64,000 nucleotides of DNA from Tumidithrix helvetica (GTDB lineage: Bacteria; Cyanobacteriota; Cyanobacteriia; Pseudanabaenales; Pseudanabaenaceae): contig NZ_CBDDRA010000020.1 of the NCBI RefSeq assembly GCF_965232925.1, forward strand, positions 1-64,000, given 5' to 3'. The notes under the pieces were generated by a model, which saw nothing but the letters and a program-made list of their open reading frames with translations, was not told the origin of the DNA and did not search any database. Shown piece by piece: positions 34,069-43,078 of the stretch (the stretch's first letter is position 1; each line of letters begins with the position of its first letter). The position numbers and the translations under genes are program-made.

Positions 34069-36273
34069 ATGTCTGCCAATTATTCCGAAACCGAAACTTC
34101 TTTAGCATCGATACAAGAGCGATTGCAGGTTTTACAGCCCTATCTGATGCCAAAAGCAGAGCGGGGAATTATTGGAAAGAGTCGCTATGCTACGCGGCTG
34201 CGTCAAGAGATCAAAAAAGCAAGTGAAGATCGAGAACCCGCGTTGATCCTTGGGGAGCCAGGACTAGATAAAGATAATATTGCGGCGTTGATTCACTTTA
34301 ATTCTGCCCATCGACGAGAACCGATCGCTAAAGTCAATTGCAGTCTCGTGCAGGCAAGTGGAGCCGATTTATTTGGTCGAGCTGGCGGCAATCCAGGACT
34401 CTTGACATGGTTGGGAAAGGGAACGCTGGTTTTAAATAACGTACAGGAACTCCCTGTAGAAGTGCTTCCCCAGATCGTACAACTTCTATCAAAGCGAACC
34501 TTTAAGCCTGTTGGAAGTACTGAAACCGATGCGGCTCTAACCTGTGAAACCCGCATCGTTATGGTGAGTGAGAAATATCAACCCGCTTGTGAATCCTGTG
34601 TCAAACATTCGATCAAAGTGCCTGCTTTACGAGTGCGAAAAGCGGATATCAAGCCCCATGTGGAATATTACATCAGCTTATTTTGTCGCGATCGCGGCAT
34701 TCCCAAACCCAAGATCGCAGCGGAAGCTTTACGCAGTTTGCAAAGCTATGACTTTCCAGGAAATTTGAAAGAACTACAGTTATTGGTGGAACGGGCGATC
34801 GTCCAATCCCTGGGAGCTCCTTCTCTCACCGAATCTGTATTTTGGTCAACCCAACCCAAGGGGAAAAAATTTCGCTTTAATCTTCTCAATGCCTACCCAG
34901 ACCTGCGCCGTTTTTTACGCAGCGACTGGTTCCCCGAGCGCATTAACTACGGCTTTACCCTCACGTTTTTTGCAGTTGTAGTAGCAATGCTATTTCTAGC
35001 ACCGCAAACTCGCGATCGCAATGCGGCACTTAACTTGTTTTGGGCATGGTGGTGGCCTTTGATCTTAATCGGCTTTCCCTTTGTGGGGCGACTGTGGTGC
35101 GCAATCTGTCCGTTTATGATTTACGGCGAGGTCGTGCAAAAACTATCTCTGTGGCTCTTCCCACGCCAACTTAAGCATTGGAATCGCGATGCTGCCGAAC
35201 GTTGGGGAGGCTGGTTTTTATTCGGTCTCTTCGTTCTGATCTATTTATGGGAAGAACTTTGGGATTTACAAAATACTGCCTATCTTTCTGCCTATTTACT
35301 GCTTTTGATTACGGCGGGGGCGATTATTTGTTCGTTAATTTTTGAACGCAGGTACTGGTGTCGCTATCTCTGTCCTATTGGTGGCATGAATGGACTTTTT
35401 GCAAAGCTATCCATGACAGAGTTACGGGCTCAGCAAGGAACTTGTTCGGCAGAATGTACGACCTATCAATGCTATAAAGGCGGTCCTCAAAAAGGTGAAG
35501 GGCTAGAGACGAATGGATGTCCGCTGTATTCCCATCCTGCTCAACTTCAAGATAACCGTGACTGCGTGTTTTGTATGACCTGTCTCAAAGCTTGTCCTCA
35601 CAGGTCTGTGGAGTTCAATCTACGCCCTCCTGGTATTGAACTATGGACAACCCACATACCGCGCACCTATGAGGTCGCACTTCTATTGTTATTGCTGGGA
35701 GGTGCGTTTCTGCATCGATTACCAGAGATTCAAATAGCATTAGGTTGGCAGATTTCTCAAGCAGAATTTCTTCCTCACTTAGGACTATCTCTATTGATTT
35801 TGTCGGTTTCTGCGGCAATCCCCTTGGCTGCCTATGGCATGATGCGATCGCTGCATTCCATAACACTTGTCTGGCAAAAGAATTGCGAAGATCGTAAATT
35901 GCCCTATGGTCTTACTACCTGCAAACCCAAACCCTTTATCCAACTCGCCTATGGATATTTGCCTTTAGTTTTGGGTGGGAATCTAGCGCATTATTTACGT
36001 CTGTTTCTACAAGAGGCAGGTCGAATTTTACCCGTTACTTGGGCGACATTCGGAATGGATGGTTCAAACTTACCAATTTTTATCGCGCATCCTGCTGTCA
36101 CTGAGTTTTTACAAGGAACGACATTAATTTTTTCAGTGATTTTGACATGGGCTCTGACGCAAAAGATTGCGCGGCAACCCTGGAGATCGCTCCTGCCCCA
36201 ACATTTGAGTACGGTCGTATTAGCGATCGGGTTATGGGCAATTATCATCGCTAATTATAGCAATCCTATTTGA
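34069..36273 (+). CDS. Fusion of degenerate sigma-54-activator AAA domain and NapH-type membrane polyferredoxin
   Basis: 734 residues from ATG 34069. Residues 30-250 resemble the AAA domain of sigma-54 activators: IIGKSRYATRLRQEI, LGEPGLDKDN in the Walker A place, GTLVLNNVQELPVEVLPQI in the Walker B place and LPALR-like VPALRVRKADI, YDFPGNLKEL. The Walker B acids (normally LDE) are NN and the GAFTGA loop is missing (ADLFGRAGGNPG), so neither ATP hydrolysis nor sigma-54 contact is expected. From about 290 to 530 lie membrane helices and cysteine motifs (CAICP, CRYLCP, CVFCMTCLKACP) of the NapH/NosR-type iron-sulfur family, then more helices. Probably a membrane redox protein; function unknown. 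Confidence 0.82.
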   Translation: MSANYSETETSLASIQERLQVLQPYLMPKAERGIIGKSRYATRLRQEIKKASEDREPALILGEPGLDKDNIAALIHFNSAHRREPIAKVNCSLVQASGADLFGRAGGNPGLLTWLGKGTLVLNNVQELPVEVLPQIVQLLSKRTFKPVGSTETDAALTCETRIVMVSEKYQPACESCVKHSIKVPALRVRKADIKPHVEYYISLFCRDRGIPKPKIAAEALRSLQSYDFPGNLKELQLLVERAIVQSLGAPSLTESVFWSTQPKGKKFRFNLLNAYPDLRRFLRSDWFPERINYGFTLTFFAVVVAMLFLAPQTRDRNAALNLFWAWWWPLILIGFPFVGRLWCAICPFMIYGEVVQKLSLWLFPRQLKHWNRDAAERWGGWFLFGLFVLIYLWEELWDLQNTAYLSAYLLLLITAGAIICSLIFERRYWCRYLCPIGGMNGLFAKLSMTELRAQQGTCSAECTTYQCYKGGPQKGEGLETNGCPLYSHPAQLQDNRDCVFCMTCLKACPHRSVEFNLRPPGIELWTTHIPRTYEVALLLLLLGGAFLHRLPEIQIALGWQISQAEFLPHLGLSLLILSVSAAIPLAAYGMMRSLHSITLVWQKNCEDRKLPYGLTTCKPKPFIQLAYGYLPLVLGGNLAHYLRLFLQEAGRILPVTWATFGMDGSNLPIFIAHPAVTEFLQGTTLIFSVILTWALTQKIARQPWRSLLPQHLSTVVLAIGLWAIIIANYSNPI

Positions 36274-36358
36274 TTTGTGTGTAGGGGCAATTCATGAATT
36301 GCCCCTACGATTTTATGCAGAAGAAAGAATCTCTCATGGATCATTTAGGATCGCTATA
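36256..36358. repeat. Family B MITE-like repeat, copy 3, reverse orientation
   Basis: 103 bp with ends TATAGCAATCCTA and TAGGATCGCTATA and the most perfect core palindrome of the family (GTAGGGGCAA...TTGCCCCTAC around TTCATGAA). It starts inside the last codons of the preceding gene, supplying its stop region. 36359-36827 is very AT-rich with no gene seen. Confidence 0.78.
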
Positions 36359-36827
36359 GATGTATTTAGTACTTAGTACACCCCTTAGCAAATCAGCTAT
36401 TTTTTGTTATTAATAAAAAATTAATAATTACTCTATCAAGGGATCTAATGCACAACTAAATCTCATCCTTTAGAAGTAAGATCTTGAGACCATAATTAAG
36501 TTATGTTAATGTAAATCATGATTAGGATCAAGTTTAAATTTATTTCTACATAGCCTTATCTTTCTCATTTTTTTTCTAATTCTTATTTTTTTAGTCGATT
36601 TTTACTCGAATCAAACACTAATTTAATATCGACTATTTCAATGCCTTTTAGCCTTAAGCTAGATTTTTTCTAAACAGGAACGCATAAAATCCTGTAGTCT
36701 CTCTCGCTTTCAATTAGCTCTTATATATTATCCAAAGAGCATCATCGGATACACCAATTTTGGGGTAGATATAGGTATAAATTTAGTAATTCCAAAGTTG
36801 CTGGAACAAACTTCTCTAAATATAGTT

Positions 36828-37166
36828 ATGGATCTCAATATTCAATCTTTTACTCCTTATAGCAACTTTGATAGCAGGCATAGCTCTTGGCTTAGAACTA
36901 GGGTTATCAAGCTCTCCCACAAACAGCCAGATGTATTGGTTATAGACATGCAAAATGTCTACTTTATTGATAGCTGTGGCTTAGGCACGTTATGTACGGC
37001 AAGAAGACTAGCAAGAGAAAGCGGTTTTAGGCTGTTTATTTGTTCTTTAAACGAAGAAGTAAAGTTTTTGCTAGACATAACTTCAATGTCTCAGTATTTT
37101 GAAATTTTTTCCAATCGGCATGAAGCATTAAAAGCAACTAAGACAGATGAAGTACTCTGTGCCTAA
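36828..37166 (+). CDS. STAS-domain protein (anti-sigma-factor antagonist type)
   Basis: 112 residues from ATG 36828. The core DVLVIDMQNVYFIDSCGLGTL has the D-S-x-G-L-G pattern of SpoIIAA-type STAS domains, in which the serine is phosphorylated by a partner kinase. No kinase or PP2C phosphatase gene is adjacent, so the partner lies elsewhere. Used in cyanobacteria mostly in partner-switching stress responses; the specific role is unknown. Confidence 0.82.
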   Translation: MDLNIQSFTPYSNFDSRHSSWLRTRVIKLSHKQPDVLVIDMQNVYFIDSCGLGTLCTARRLARESGFRLFICSLNEEVKFLLDITSMSQYFEIFSNRHEALKATKTDEVLCA

Positions 37167-37226
37167 AGTTGCGGTATTTCCACCCATACTCCTACATTTC
37201 AAGTAGGGCTTTTAGCTTTATTGTCA

Positions 37227-37841
37227 TTACTTTCGAACTTTGTTTTTAAAGACAGTGCGCCTCAGAATAAACACAAGCAAAGCGATCGCGATCGCAGCTA
37301 ACACAATTTTAGAAATTGGATCGATGTAGGTATCAACCAGTTTGTAGTTCGCACCCAAGACATAGCCTGCATAGGCGAGTAAACTAACCCAAGCGATCGT
37401 ACCAATTGTGGAATAAAAAAGAAAGGGTAAGAGGGGCATTTTGCTAATACCCGCAGGAATTGAGATCAGGGTACGCACGCCGGGCACGAGGCGACAAAAC
37501 AAGACGGCTTTAATGCCATGGCGATCGAACCAGCGCGTGGCTTTTGAAATATCATCCCCAGAAATACCAAACCATTTGCCATGGCGATTTGCTAAAAAAT
37601 ATAGGCGCTGTTCGCCTAAGATTAGTCCTGCATAGTACCAAGGAATTGCCCCTAAAATTGTACCGAGCGTTCCTGCCGCGATCGCTAAAAAAACGTCCAT
37701 CTTGCCTTGTGATGCCGTAAAACCTGCAAGGGGCATGATTAGCTCAGAGGGAATGGGTGGAAATAGGTTCTCTAAAAACATCAGTAACCCAATGCCTAGA
37801 TACCCTAGGCTATTCATTGTATTGACGATCCATTCCTGCAT
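37227..37841 (-). CDS. DedA family membrane protein
   Basis: 204 residues. The motifs ENLFPPIPSELIMPLAG, GTILGAIPWYYAGLILG, and FDRHGIKAVLFCRLVPGVRTLISIPAG are typical of DedA/SNARE-associated (VTT) proteins, now linked to undecaprenyl-phosphate or phospholipid flipping. Convergent with the STAS gene. Confidence 0.92.
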   Translation of the reverse strand: MQEWIVNTMNSLGYLGIGLLMFLENLFPPIPSELIMPLAGFTASQGKMDVFLAIAAGTLGTILGAIPWYYAGLILGEQRLYFLANRHGKWFGISGDDISKATRWFDRHGIKAVLFCRLVPGVRTLISIPAGISKMPLLPFLFYSTIGTIAWVSLLAYAGYVLGANYKLVDTYIDPISKIVLAAIAIALLVFILRRTVFKNKVRK

Positions 37842-38004
37842 AAAGACTTCCAGTTTGAACTGTATAGATAAAGAGATACGAAGATGTTCAGCGACTTACG
37901 CTTGACATACAATAAATTTTGGGGGTTTTCAGCATTCCCATCTTAAGACATTCGTGAAAGATTCAGATCGCCAATTTTGAAAAGTGCTTCATCCCCATAC
38001 CTCC

Positions 38005-38244
38005 ATGCTTGAAGACATTGGTAGTCTGATTTTATTTCTTGTTTTGGCGATCGGTATTCCTAAACTTTGTTTTGCGATGATGAAGATATTGTTATTATTG
38101 CCCAGCCTAGAGCATGGTAAGGAAAAATCTAGAGTCATCGCTTCTAAAAAAAGAGTTGAGAAGATGTTCTACCTTGATATGCAGCATATGGATCGTCGTT
38201 CGAGAGAAGATTTTCCTAAAGAGAACCAGAAAAATAAATCGTAG
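38005..38244 (+). CDS. Small membrane-anchored protein, unknown
   Basis: 79 residues from ATG 38005. A hydrophobic N-terminal helix (IGSLILFLVLAIGIPKLCFAMMKILLLL, listed here in two halves of a single span) is followed by a strongly charged tail rich in K, R and E. No family recognised; coding status is uncertain. Confidence 0.4.
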   Translation: MLEDIGSLILFLVLAIGIPKLCFAMMKILLLLPSLEHGKEKSRVIASKKRVEKMFYLDMQHMDRRSREDFPKENQKNKS

Positions 38245-38334
38245 AGATCCCGCGTCTTGTATCTTAGAAATTGTTTGAGATATATATAGATACAGTTTTT
38301 TTAGTGAATTTTCACCCAAAGTTAATCATGTTTG

Positions 38335-38367
38335 CCCCCTAACCTCCAAATTTGGTAGACTAGGGGG
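38335..38367 (-). terminator. Candidate terminator of the carotenoid oxygenase gene
   Basis: CCCCCTA and TAGGGGG enclose a second small palindrome CCAAATTTGG. It lies about 65 bp past the stop of the minus-strand oxygenase gene, without a clear T run. Confidence 0.4.
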
Positions 38368-38431
38368 TAGAGTTCTGACTTCTCAAATAGGTTCTTAAAG
38401 TTGAGCAAAGCTAAACAACTTCAGATCGCTA

Positions 38432-39883
38432 CTAAAGTCCAGTCGATCGCCATGTGCCATGAAAGCCCATGGGTACGACGCTTGGTAAAGCCAAACGACA
38501 AACAGGCTGTTCGTTGAGGCGATCGCGATCGAATACCCATACTTCACTACAATCCCGTTTCCCATCAAACACAACCGTCAAGATCCACCCTGTTTCAGGA
38601 TTTGAGGGGTTAGGAGCAAAAATCGGTTCCATCGGATAGCAATTTGCGCCAAAATCTGCTTCTTGGAGTATTCCAGTCTGATAGTCAAACGAAGCGATCG
38701 CACCAAATAACTCTCGGCTGAGATCGGCATCTCGACGATGGATCGAGCAATAGGAATAACGACTGGCTCGCCCAACTTGATGAGGGTTAACCACTGGAAA
38801 TTCGCAACCTCGATCTAGAACTTCTTGCATTTGCAAGAGCTTTCCCGATTTAGGATCGAGACGAATTTGACAAAGCGTTCCTTTTGCTGCAGTTTGCGCT
38901 TCACCTGTAGCGATTTCTTTTAAAAACTGATTGGTTCGAAAGTCTTTGTATTTAACCAAATCTATAACAGCATCTCCATCCATATTCACATAACCATTGC
39001 CAAAGTGCCACTGATACCAAGGTTCCACTTCGTTACGGCTGACCAAGTTTAACGTATCGCGATCGACCACAAGCACTTGCGTTCCCTTTTGGGGTTGCCA
39101 AGCTAGTGAGTCACTATAACTCTTGAGATTTAGCAATACGGGGAATGGATTTAAGCGCACGGGAGGAATAAAGAAAATCAGATATTTACCTGCCATGACA
39201 AAATCATGCAAGATCGGAAGCCCTTCAAGCGGAATTGAATTTTGAAGTTGAATCTGACCCGCGCGATCGCTTTTATATAAACGCAAAGCCGCATTCTTAC
39301 CAAAGGTCACACCAAAATTAAAAATCTCGCCTGTTACTGGGTCGCGCTTGGGGTGAGCCGAATAGGGAAACTGATTCGCGAGGCTGTTTAAATTATCCAA
39401 CCCAATCGTGGTCAGTGTTTCAAAATCGAGGGCGTGGGGTTGTCCGCCTTCCCATAAAGCTAGCAGTTTGTCAGCTACGGCAATTACTGAAGTGTTTGCG
39501 ACATTCTTTGCCCCTTTACCAAATCGTTCCCAAATTGCACCAAGGGGAGTCATACCATAACCGCTAAACAGGAACCTGTTTGCTTTTGACTCAGCTTGAT
39601 AGCCTGCGGTTTGGACGTAGCGATAAACACCAGTCGCGCCGCGATCGCTAAAATGGACGCCCAAAATTGCACCGTCGCCATCAAACCAATGCCCAACCCT
39701 TTGCCCGTTGCGTTCTAATCGAGCGGGACCATTGCGATAGAGAGAACCTCTCAGCTCGTGGGGAATCTCACCTGAGAGAAGGCTCAAGGGGGTGAGTGGA
39801 AATTCTTTGGCTGGCTGCGCGATCGCTTTTCCCCAAGTTGGTTCGGTCTTGGTTCTCGTGGTTTCAGGAATGAGTGTTGACAT
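38432..39883 (-). CDS. Carotenoid cleavage oxygenase (apocarotenoid-15,15'-oxygenase type)
   Basis: 483 residues, a seven-bladed propeller Fe(II) dioxygenase that cleaves apocarotenals to retinal in characterised cyanobacterial relatives. LRGSLYRNGPARLERNG and HWFDGDGAILGVHF open the propeller; iron-ligand histidines are expected in FPYSAHPKRDPVTG, LHDFVMAG, VVNPHQVGR region and the final GFHGTW. Start ATG 39883 is preferred since GGGAG lies just upstream; an ATG at 39895 would swallow that site. Retinal supply would imply a rhodopsin elsewhere; none is in the window. Confidence 0.9.
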   Translation of the reverse strand: MSTLIPETTRTKTEPTWGKAIAQPAKEFPLTPLSLLSGEIPHELRGSLYRNGPARLERNGQRVGHWFDGDGAILGVHFSDRGATGVYRYVQTAGYQAESKANRFLFSGYGMTPLGAIWERFGKGAKNVANTSVIAVADKLLALWEGGQPHALDFETLTTIGLDNLNSLANQFPYSAHPKRDPVTGEIFNFGVTFGKNAALRLYKSDRAGQIQLQNSIPLEGLPILHDFVMAGKYLIFFIPPVRLNPFPVLLNLKSYSDSLAWQPQKGTQVLVVDRDTLNLVSRNEVEPWYQWHFGNGYVNMDGDAVIDLVKYKDFRTNQFLKEIATGEAQTAAKGTLCQIRLDPKSGKLLQMQEVLDRGCEFPVVNPHQVGRASRYSYCSIHRRDADLSRELFGAIASFDYQTGILQEADFGANCYPMEPIFAPNPSNPETGWILTVVFDGKRDCSEVWVFDRDRLNEQPVCRLALPSVVPMGFHGTWRSTGL

Positions 39884-39984
39884 GATTTCTCCCAAATTTG
39901 ATATGCAACTAATTGCTTATACATTTAGTATATTCAACAAAGTGCATATGTCAAGTGTCTGCAAAAAATCACAATGATGAGCGA

Positions 39985-40764
39985 TTATCGAACCTCCTGA
40001 CTCCAACTTGAGACAGAGTTGGCAAATCGATCTAGAGATAAAAGATGAATGCGAGGATCGTTTTGGGCTCGATCGCGATCGCTTGCTGTGTTGTATCCCC
40101 AATCTGCCAAATACAAATTCACTGGCGCTAGATTTGGTCGATTTTTTACAGAGATTAGCGTTTTTAAGCGATCTTCGACGAAATGGATTTGGCTGAAATC
40201 GACTTGATACTTTTCGGCTAACTCCTCAAGGGTTTGATACTTGGGGCATTTTACTTCCTTGCCAAAAATGCGATCGCGCGGAAAATCTATCCCTGCATCG
40301 GCAAGTAACTGGGCTGTAAACCGAGCCTCTTTGGTCGTGATGATAAAACATAGGGCTGATTTATTCACCCACTGTTGCAAGCGTGGGACAACTCCCGCAT
40401 AGAAGCGATGTAAAGCCAGCCAACTATCAAGATCTTGTTCGATCCAGCGATCGCGAATAGCATCTAAGTTCGCACTCAGTTGGGCAGGAGTTGTTGGGGA
40501 GTCAGCAACGCTTTTCTCAGCGATCGCTTGCCAATTCGTTAAGATTTCCGATGGAGAAAATCCTTCCAAAATGGCTTTGACTAGTACGGGCATTTCCCAG
40601 CCCGTTTCCACGACAGGACGCAATTGATAAAATATTGGCGCAATCTCTGAAGGCGCTGTTGTTTCAGAATTCAACCAGACTTTACAGTAAGTCCGCCAAG
40701 CGACTTGCCAGTATTCCAACATGCCATCGCATAACACTCCATCAAAGTCCAAAGCTAAAAGCAT
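39985..40764 (-). CDS. HAD superfamily hydrolase
   Basis: 259 residues. The N-terminal DFDGVLCDG carries the nucleophile and acid aspartates, FIITTKEARF supplies motif II (Thr), a lysine lies in FGKEVKCPKYQ, and IHFVEDRLKTL supplies the acidic motif IV. The long helical cap (about 15-120) is cyanobacterial in type. The substrate is unknown. Confidence 0.85.
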   Translation of the reverse strand: MLLALDFDGVLCDGMLEYWQVAWRTYCKVWLNSETTAPSEIAPIFYQLRPVVETGWEMPVLVKAILEGFSPSEILTNWQAIAEKSVADSPTTPAQLSANLDAIRDRWIEQDLDSWLALHRFYAGVVPRLQQWVNKSALCFIITTKEARFTAQLLADAGIDFPRDRIFGKEVKCPKYQTLEELAEKYQVDFSQIHFVEDRLKTLISVKNRPNLAPVNLYLADWGYNTASDRDRAQNDPRIHLLSLDRFANSVSSWSQEVR

Positions 40765-40911
40765 GGGTCAATTTCCTCAGTACGAGACAGAAAGTTGAAA
40801 AATAACGAGGAAAGGGGTTTCATAGAAATAACAACATAGGCTCTCAAGCTTTTGTCCTGTACTTAGGAATAATTCGGACGAGAGAAGGTAATCCCGATCT
40901 GTTGCAAAGTC

Positions 40912-41011
40912 ATGCCATTTTCAAAAAAGCTGCGACGCAGCTTTTTTGAAAGACCGCGCGTAGCGTGGAACCTAAATCCCAATCTGTTGTAAAGTCCATC
41001 GAAATTGGGAT
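40912..41011. repeat. Family A MITE-like repeat, degenerate copy
   Basis: About 100 bp, with the left end changed to ATGCCATTTTC and the right end to GAAATTGGGAT. It keeps both internal hairpins (AGCTGCGACGCAGCT and CCGCGCGTAGCGTGG). The 3' motif (CCCAATCTGTTGTAAAGTC) also occurs just before the element at about 40893, hinting at a nested or tandem insertion. Confidence 0.65.
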
Positions 41012-41121
41012 CGATTGGATTTGGCATCGAAAAAAAATCAAGATGGATGAACTACAACCCACCCAATCCTAAACGATCTCAAATGGGTTGTGTGATTTAA
41101 ATGGAACATAGTAGAAAACGA

Positions 41122-41445
41122 TTAAAGATGTTTATCTAGCGCATTGATCAGCGTCATTTTGGGTACAGCACCCACAACCGTATCTACCTTCTGACCTTGC
41201 TTAAAAATCATCAAGGTAGGAATACTGCGAATACCATATTCCTTAGCGATCGCTGAGTTTTGATCTGTATCAAGTTTGACCACTTTCACCTGACCTTCAT
41301 ATTGAGTAGCAAGTTCGTCAACAATGGGAGCAACCATCTTGCAAGGCCCACACCATTGCGCCCAAAAATCTACCAATACTGGAAGTTCGTTATCCAAAAC
41401 TTCTTGTTTGAATGTAGAATCTGTAACCTGTATGACGGATGACAT
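41122..41445 (-). CDS. trxA: Thioredoxin
   Basis: 107 residues with the active site WCGPCK, the cis-proline region IRSIPTLMIFKQGQ and the standard length. A soluble disulfide reductase that would serve the peroxiredoxin and MsrA encoded nearby. It is divergent from the arsR-type gene with 89 bp between starts, which contain a large palindrome. Confidence 0.96.
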   Translation of the reverse strand: MSSVIQVTDSTFKQEVLDNELPVLVDFWAQWCGPCKMVAPIVDELATQYEGQVKVVKLDTDQNSAIAKEYGIRSIPTLMIFKQGQKVDTVVGAVPKMTLINALDKHL

Positions 41446-41482
41446 TGTTAGTCTCCTGATTTAAGGATATTGTTTTAACTGC

Positions 41483-41511
41483 TTAATTATTCGATTTTAT
41501 CGAACTATTAA
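41483..41511. promoter_or_regulatory. Palindromic operator between trxA and the arsR-type gene
   Basis: TTCGATTTTATCGAA at 41490-41504 is flanked by TTAAT on the left and ATTAA on the right, giving a two-part dyad of 29 bp. ArsR-family dimers bind such dyads, so this is probably the site through which the regulator controls itself and trxA. Confidence 0.6.
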
Positions 41512-41534
41512 ACTATAGAAGATTTTATGCAATA

Positions 41535-41885
41535 ATGTCAAGTATGAGATTGGTATATCATCCAGACAGAAAAGATATTTCCTTGGCAGGGGTTCTCTAT
41601 GCCCTAGGCGATCCGATACGGCTAGAAATTGTCAAACGACTCGCCGAAAAAGGAGAGCAACCTTGTGCTGCTTTAGATTGCCAAATCGCTAAGTCAACCA
41701 TGTCTCATCACTTTCGCGTCCTGCGCGAGTCAGGCGTGCTTTATTACCGCAAAGAAGGAACGCAACATATCAACTCTTTACGGCGATCGGAATTAGATGA
41801 GCTTTTTCCCGATCTGCTTGATACGATATTAAGGTCGGCAAATCAGTCACCTGTTTGTCCAGAAAGTACACATGAGAAGCCTTGA
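41535..41885 (+). CDS. ArsR-family winged-helix regulator
   Basis: 116 residues. ALGDPIRLEIVKRLAE and the recognition segment AKSTMSHHFRVLRESGVLYYRKEGTQ give a typical ArsR winged helix. Cysteines lie in the EQPCAALDCQIA segment and near the C-terminus (PVCPES). There is no CVC metal motif. Cysteine placement and the divergent thioredoxin gene suggest a thiol-redox sensor, but that is inference. Confidence 0.88.
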   Translation: MSSMRLVYHPDRKDISLAGVLYALGDPIRLEIVKRLAEKGEQPCAALDCQIAKSTMSHHFRVLRESGVLYYRKEGTQHINSLRRSELDELFPDLLDTILRSANQSPVCPESTHEKP

Positions 41886-41994
41886 TTACCTTAAGTCAGA
41901 CAAAAGTTTTAACGATAAATTTATCGTAGCACTAGGTTTCAGCTTCACTTAAACCCAAAAAGCATTCGAGAAAATCCCTCATTTTGTTTGGTCT

Positions 41995-42243
41995 ATGGCA
42001 GAATCATCCTCCTCATTTTCTCAAAACCCTGAAGCGCAAAATCTAGGATCGGGAAACTCAGAATATATTTCTCAAACAGAGCTAGATGAGTGGCACAATA
42101 AAATTGAAATTGCCAATCAACATAATGTTTTTTCTCACTGTCATAGCTGTGGTTATGAGTGGGTCGCCTCTAGTAAGGCAGCATGTCGTTGTGGTAGCGC
42201 TAAAGTCGAATATATTCTGTGCTGGCAGTTCCCTGACGACTAA
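41995..42243 (+). CDS. Small zinc-ribbon-like protein
   Basis: 82 residues. An S/N/Q-rich N-terminal third is followed by CHSCGYEWVASSKAACRCGS, four cysteines as C-x2-C and C-x-C that could hold one zinc. No enzymatic domain. It sits between the ArsR-type regulator and the peroxiredoxin gene. Confidence 0.6.
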   Translation: MAESSSSFSQNPEAQNLGSGNSEYISQTELDEWHNKIEIANQHNVFSHCHSCGYEWVASSKAACRCGSAKVEYILCWQFPDD

Positions 42244-42416
42244 TTTTTGAGCCGAAGCCCTGATAATTTTATGTGACTTTTAAGCTGGAGAATATACCCT
42301 GCGAAGGATTATGGCATTAAGCAAAGTCGTTATGATTACGAGTGAGCTTGTGTTATTGTTAAATAGTGTTAACCTGCGTAAGCATCTAATTTTGTAATTT
42401 TTTAAGGACTGGAACC

Positions 42417-43013
42417 ATGACTGAATCTTTGCGTGTAGGACAGGCCGCGCCTGACTTTGAGTCTACAGCTGTTGTCGATCTAGAATTCAAAAAAATCAAG
42501 CTATCTGATTACAAGGGTAAGTATGTCGTTCTCTTTTTCTACCCTCTAGATTTTACATTTGTATGCCCCACGGAAATTATTGCCTTTAGCGATCGCTACA
42601 GCGACTTTGAAAAGCTAAATACAGAGGTACTTGGTGTTTCAGTCGATAGCGAATTTTCACACCTAGCATGGATTCAAACCGATCGCTCTTTGGGCGGATT
42701 GGGCGATCTTAATTACCCTCTCGTAGCCGACTTAACAAAATCAATTGCCTCATCCTATAACGTGCTCGTTCCAGAAGCAGGCATCGCACTACGCGGTCTT
42801 TTCATTATTGACAAAGAAGGTATCGTTCAGCACGCCACAATTAACAACCTCTCCTTTGGTCGCAGCGTTGACGAAACCTTACGTACTTTAAAGGCAATTC
42901 AGTACACGCAATCTCATCCCGATGAAGTTTGCCCCGCAGGTTGGGAAGAAGGAAAGGCAACCATGAAGCCAGATCCTAAGGGTTCCAAAGAGTACTTTGC
43001 CGCACTCGGTTAA
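42417..43013 (+). CDS. Typical 2-Cys peroxiredoxin
   Basis: 198 residues. The peroxidatic cysteine is in PLDFTFVCPTE and the resolving cysteine in DEVCPAGWEEG. Both GGLG and the C-terminal YF motif are present, the pair that makes eukaryotic-type peroxiredoxins prone to overoxidation. It reduces peroxides with electrons from thioredoxin, encoded 1 kb away. Intact and of normal length. Confidence 0.95.
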   Translation: MTESLRVGQAAPDFESTAVVDLEFKKIKLSDYKGKYVVLFFYPLDFTFVCPTEIIAFSDRYSDFEKLNTEVLGVSVDSEFSHLAWIQTDRSLGGLGDLNYPLVADLTKSIASSYNVLVPEAGIALRGLFIIDKEGIVQHATINNLSFGRSVDETLRTLKAIQYTQSHPDEVCPAGWEEGKATMKPDPKGSKEYFAALG

Positions 43014-43078
43014 ATCGCGTGAGTTTGGGTTAAGGGTTTTAGCACAAAGCAAACCGAACTGTTTGAACTTTAATCCCC

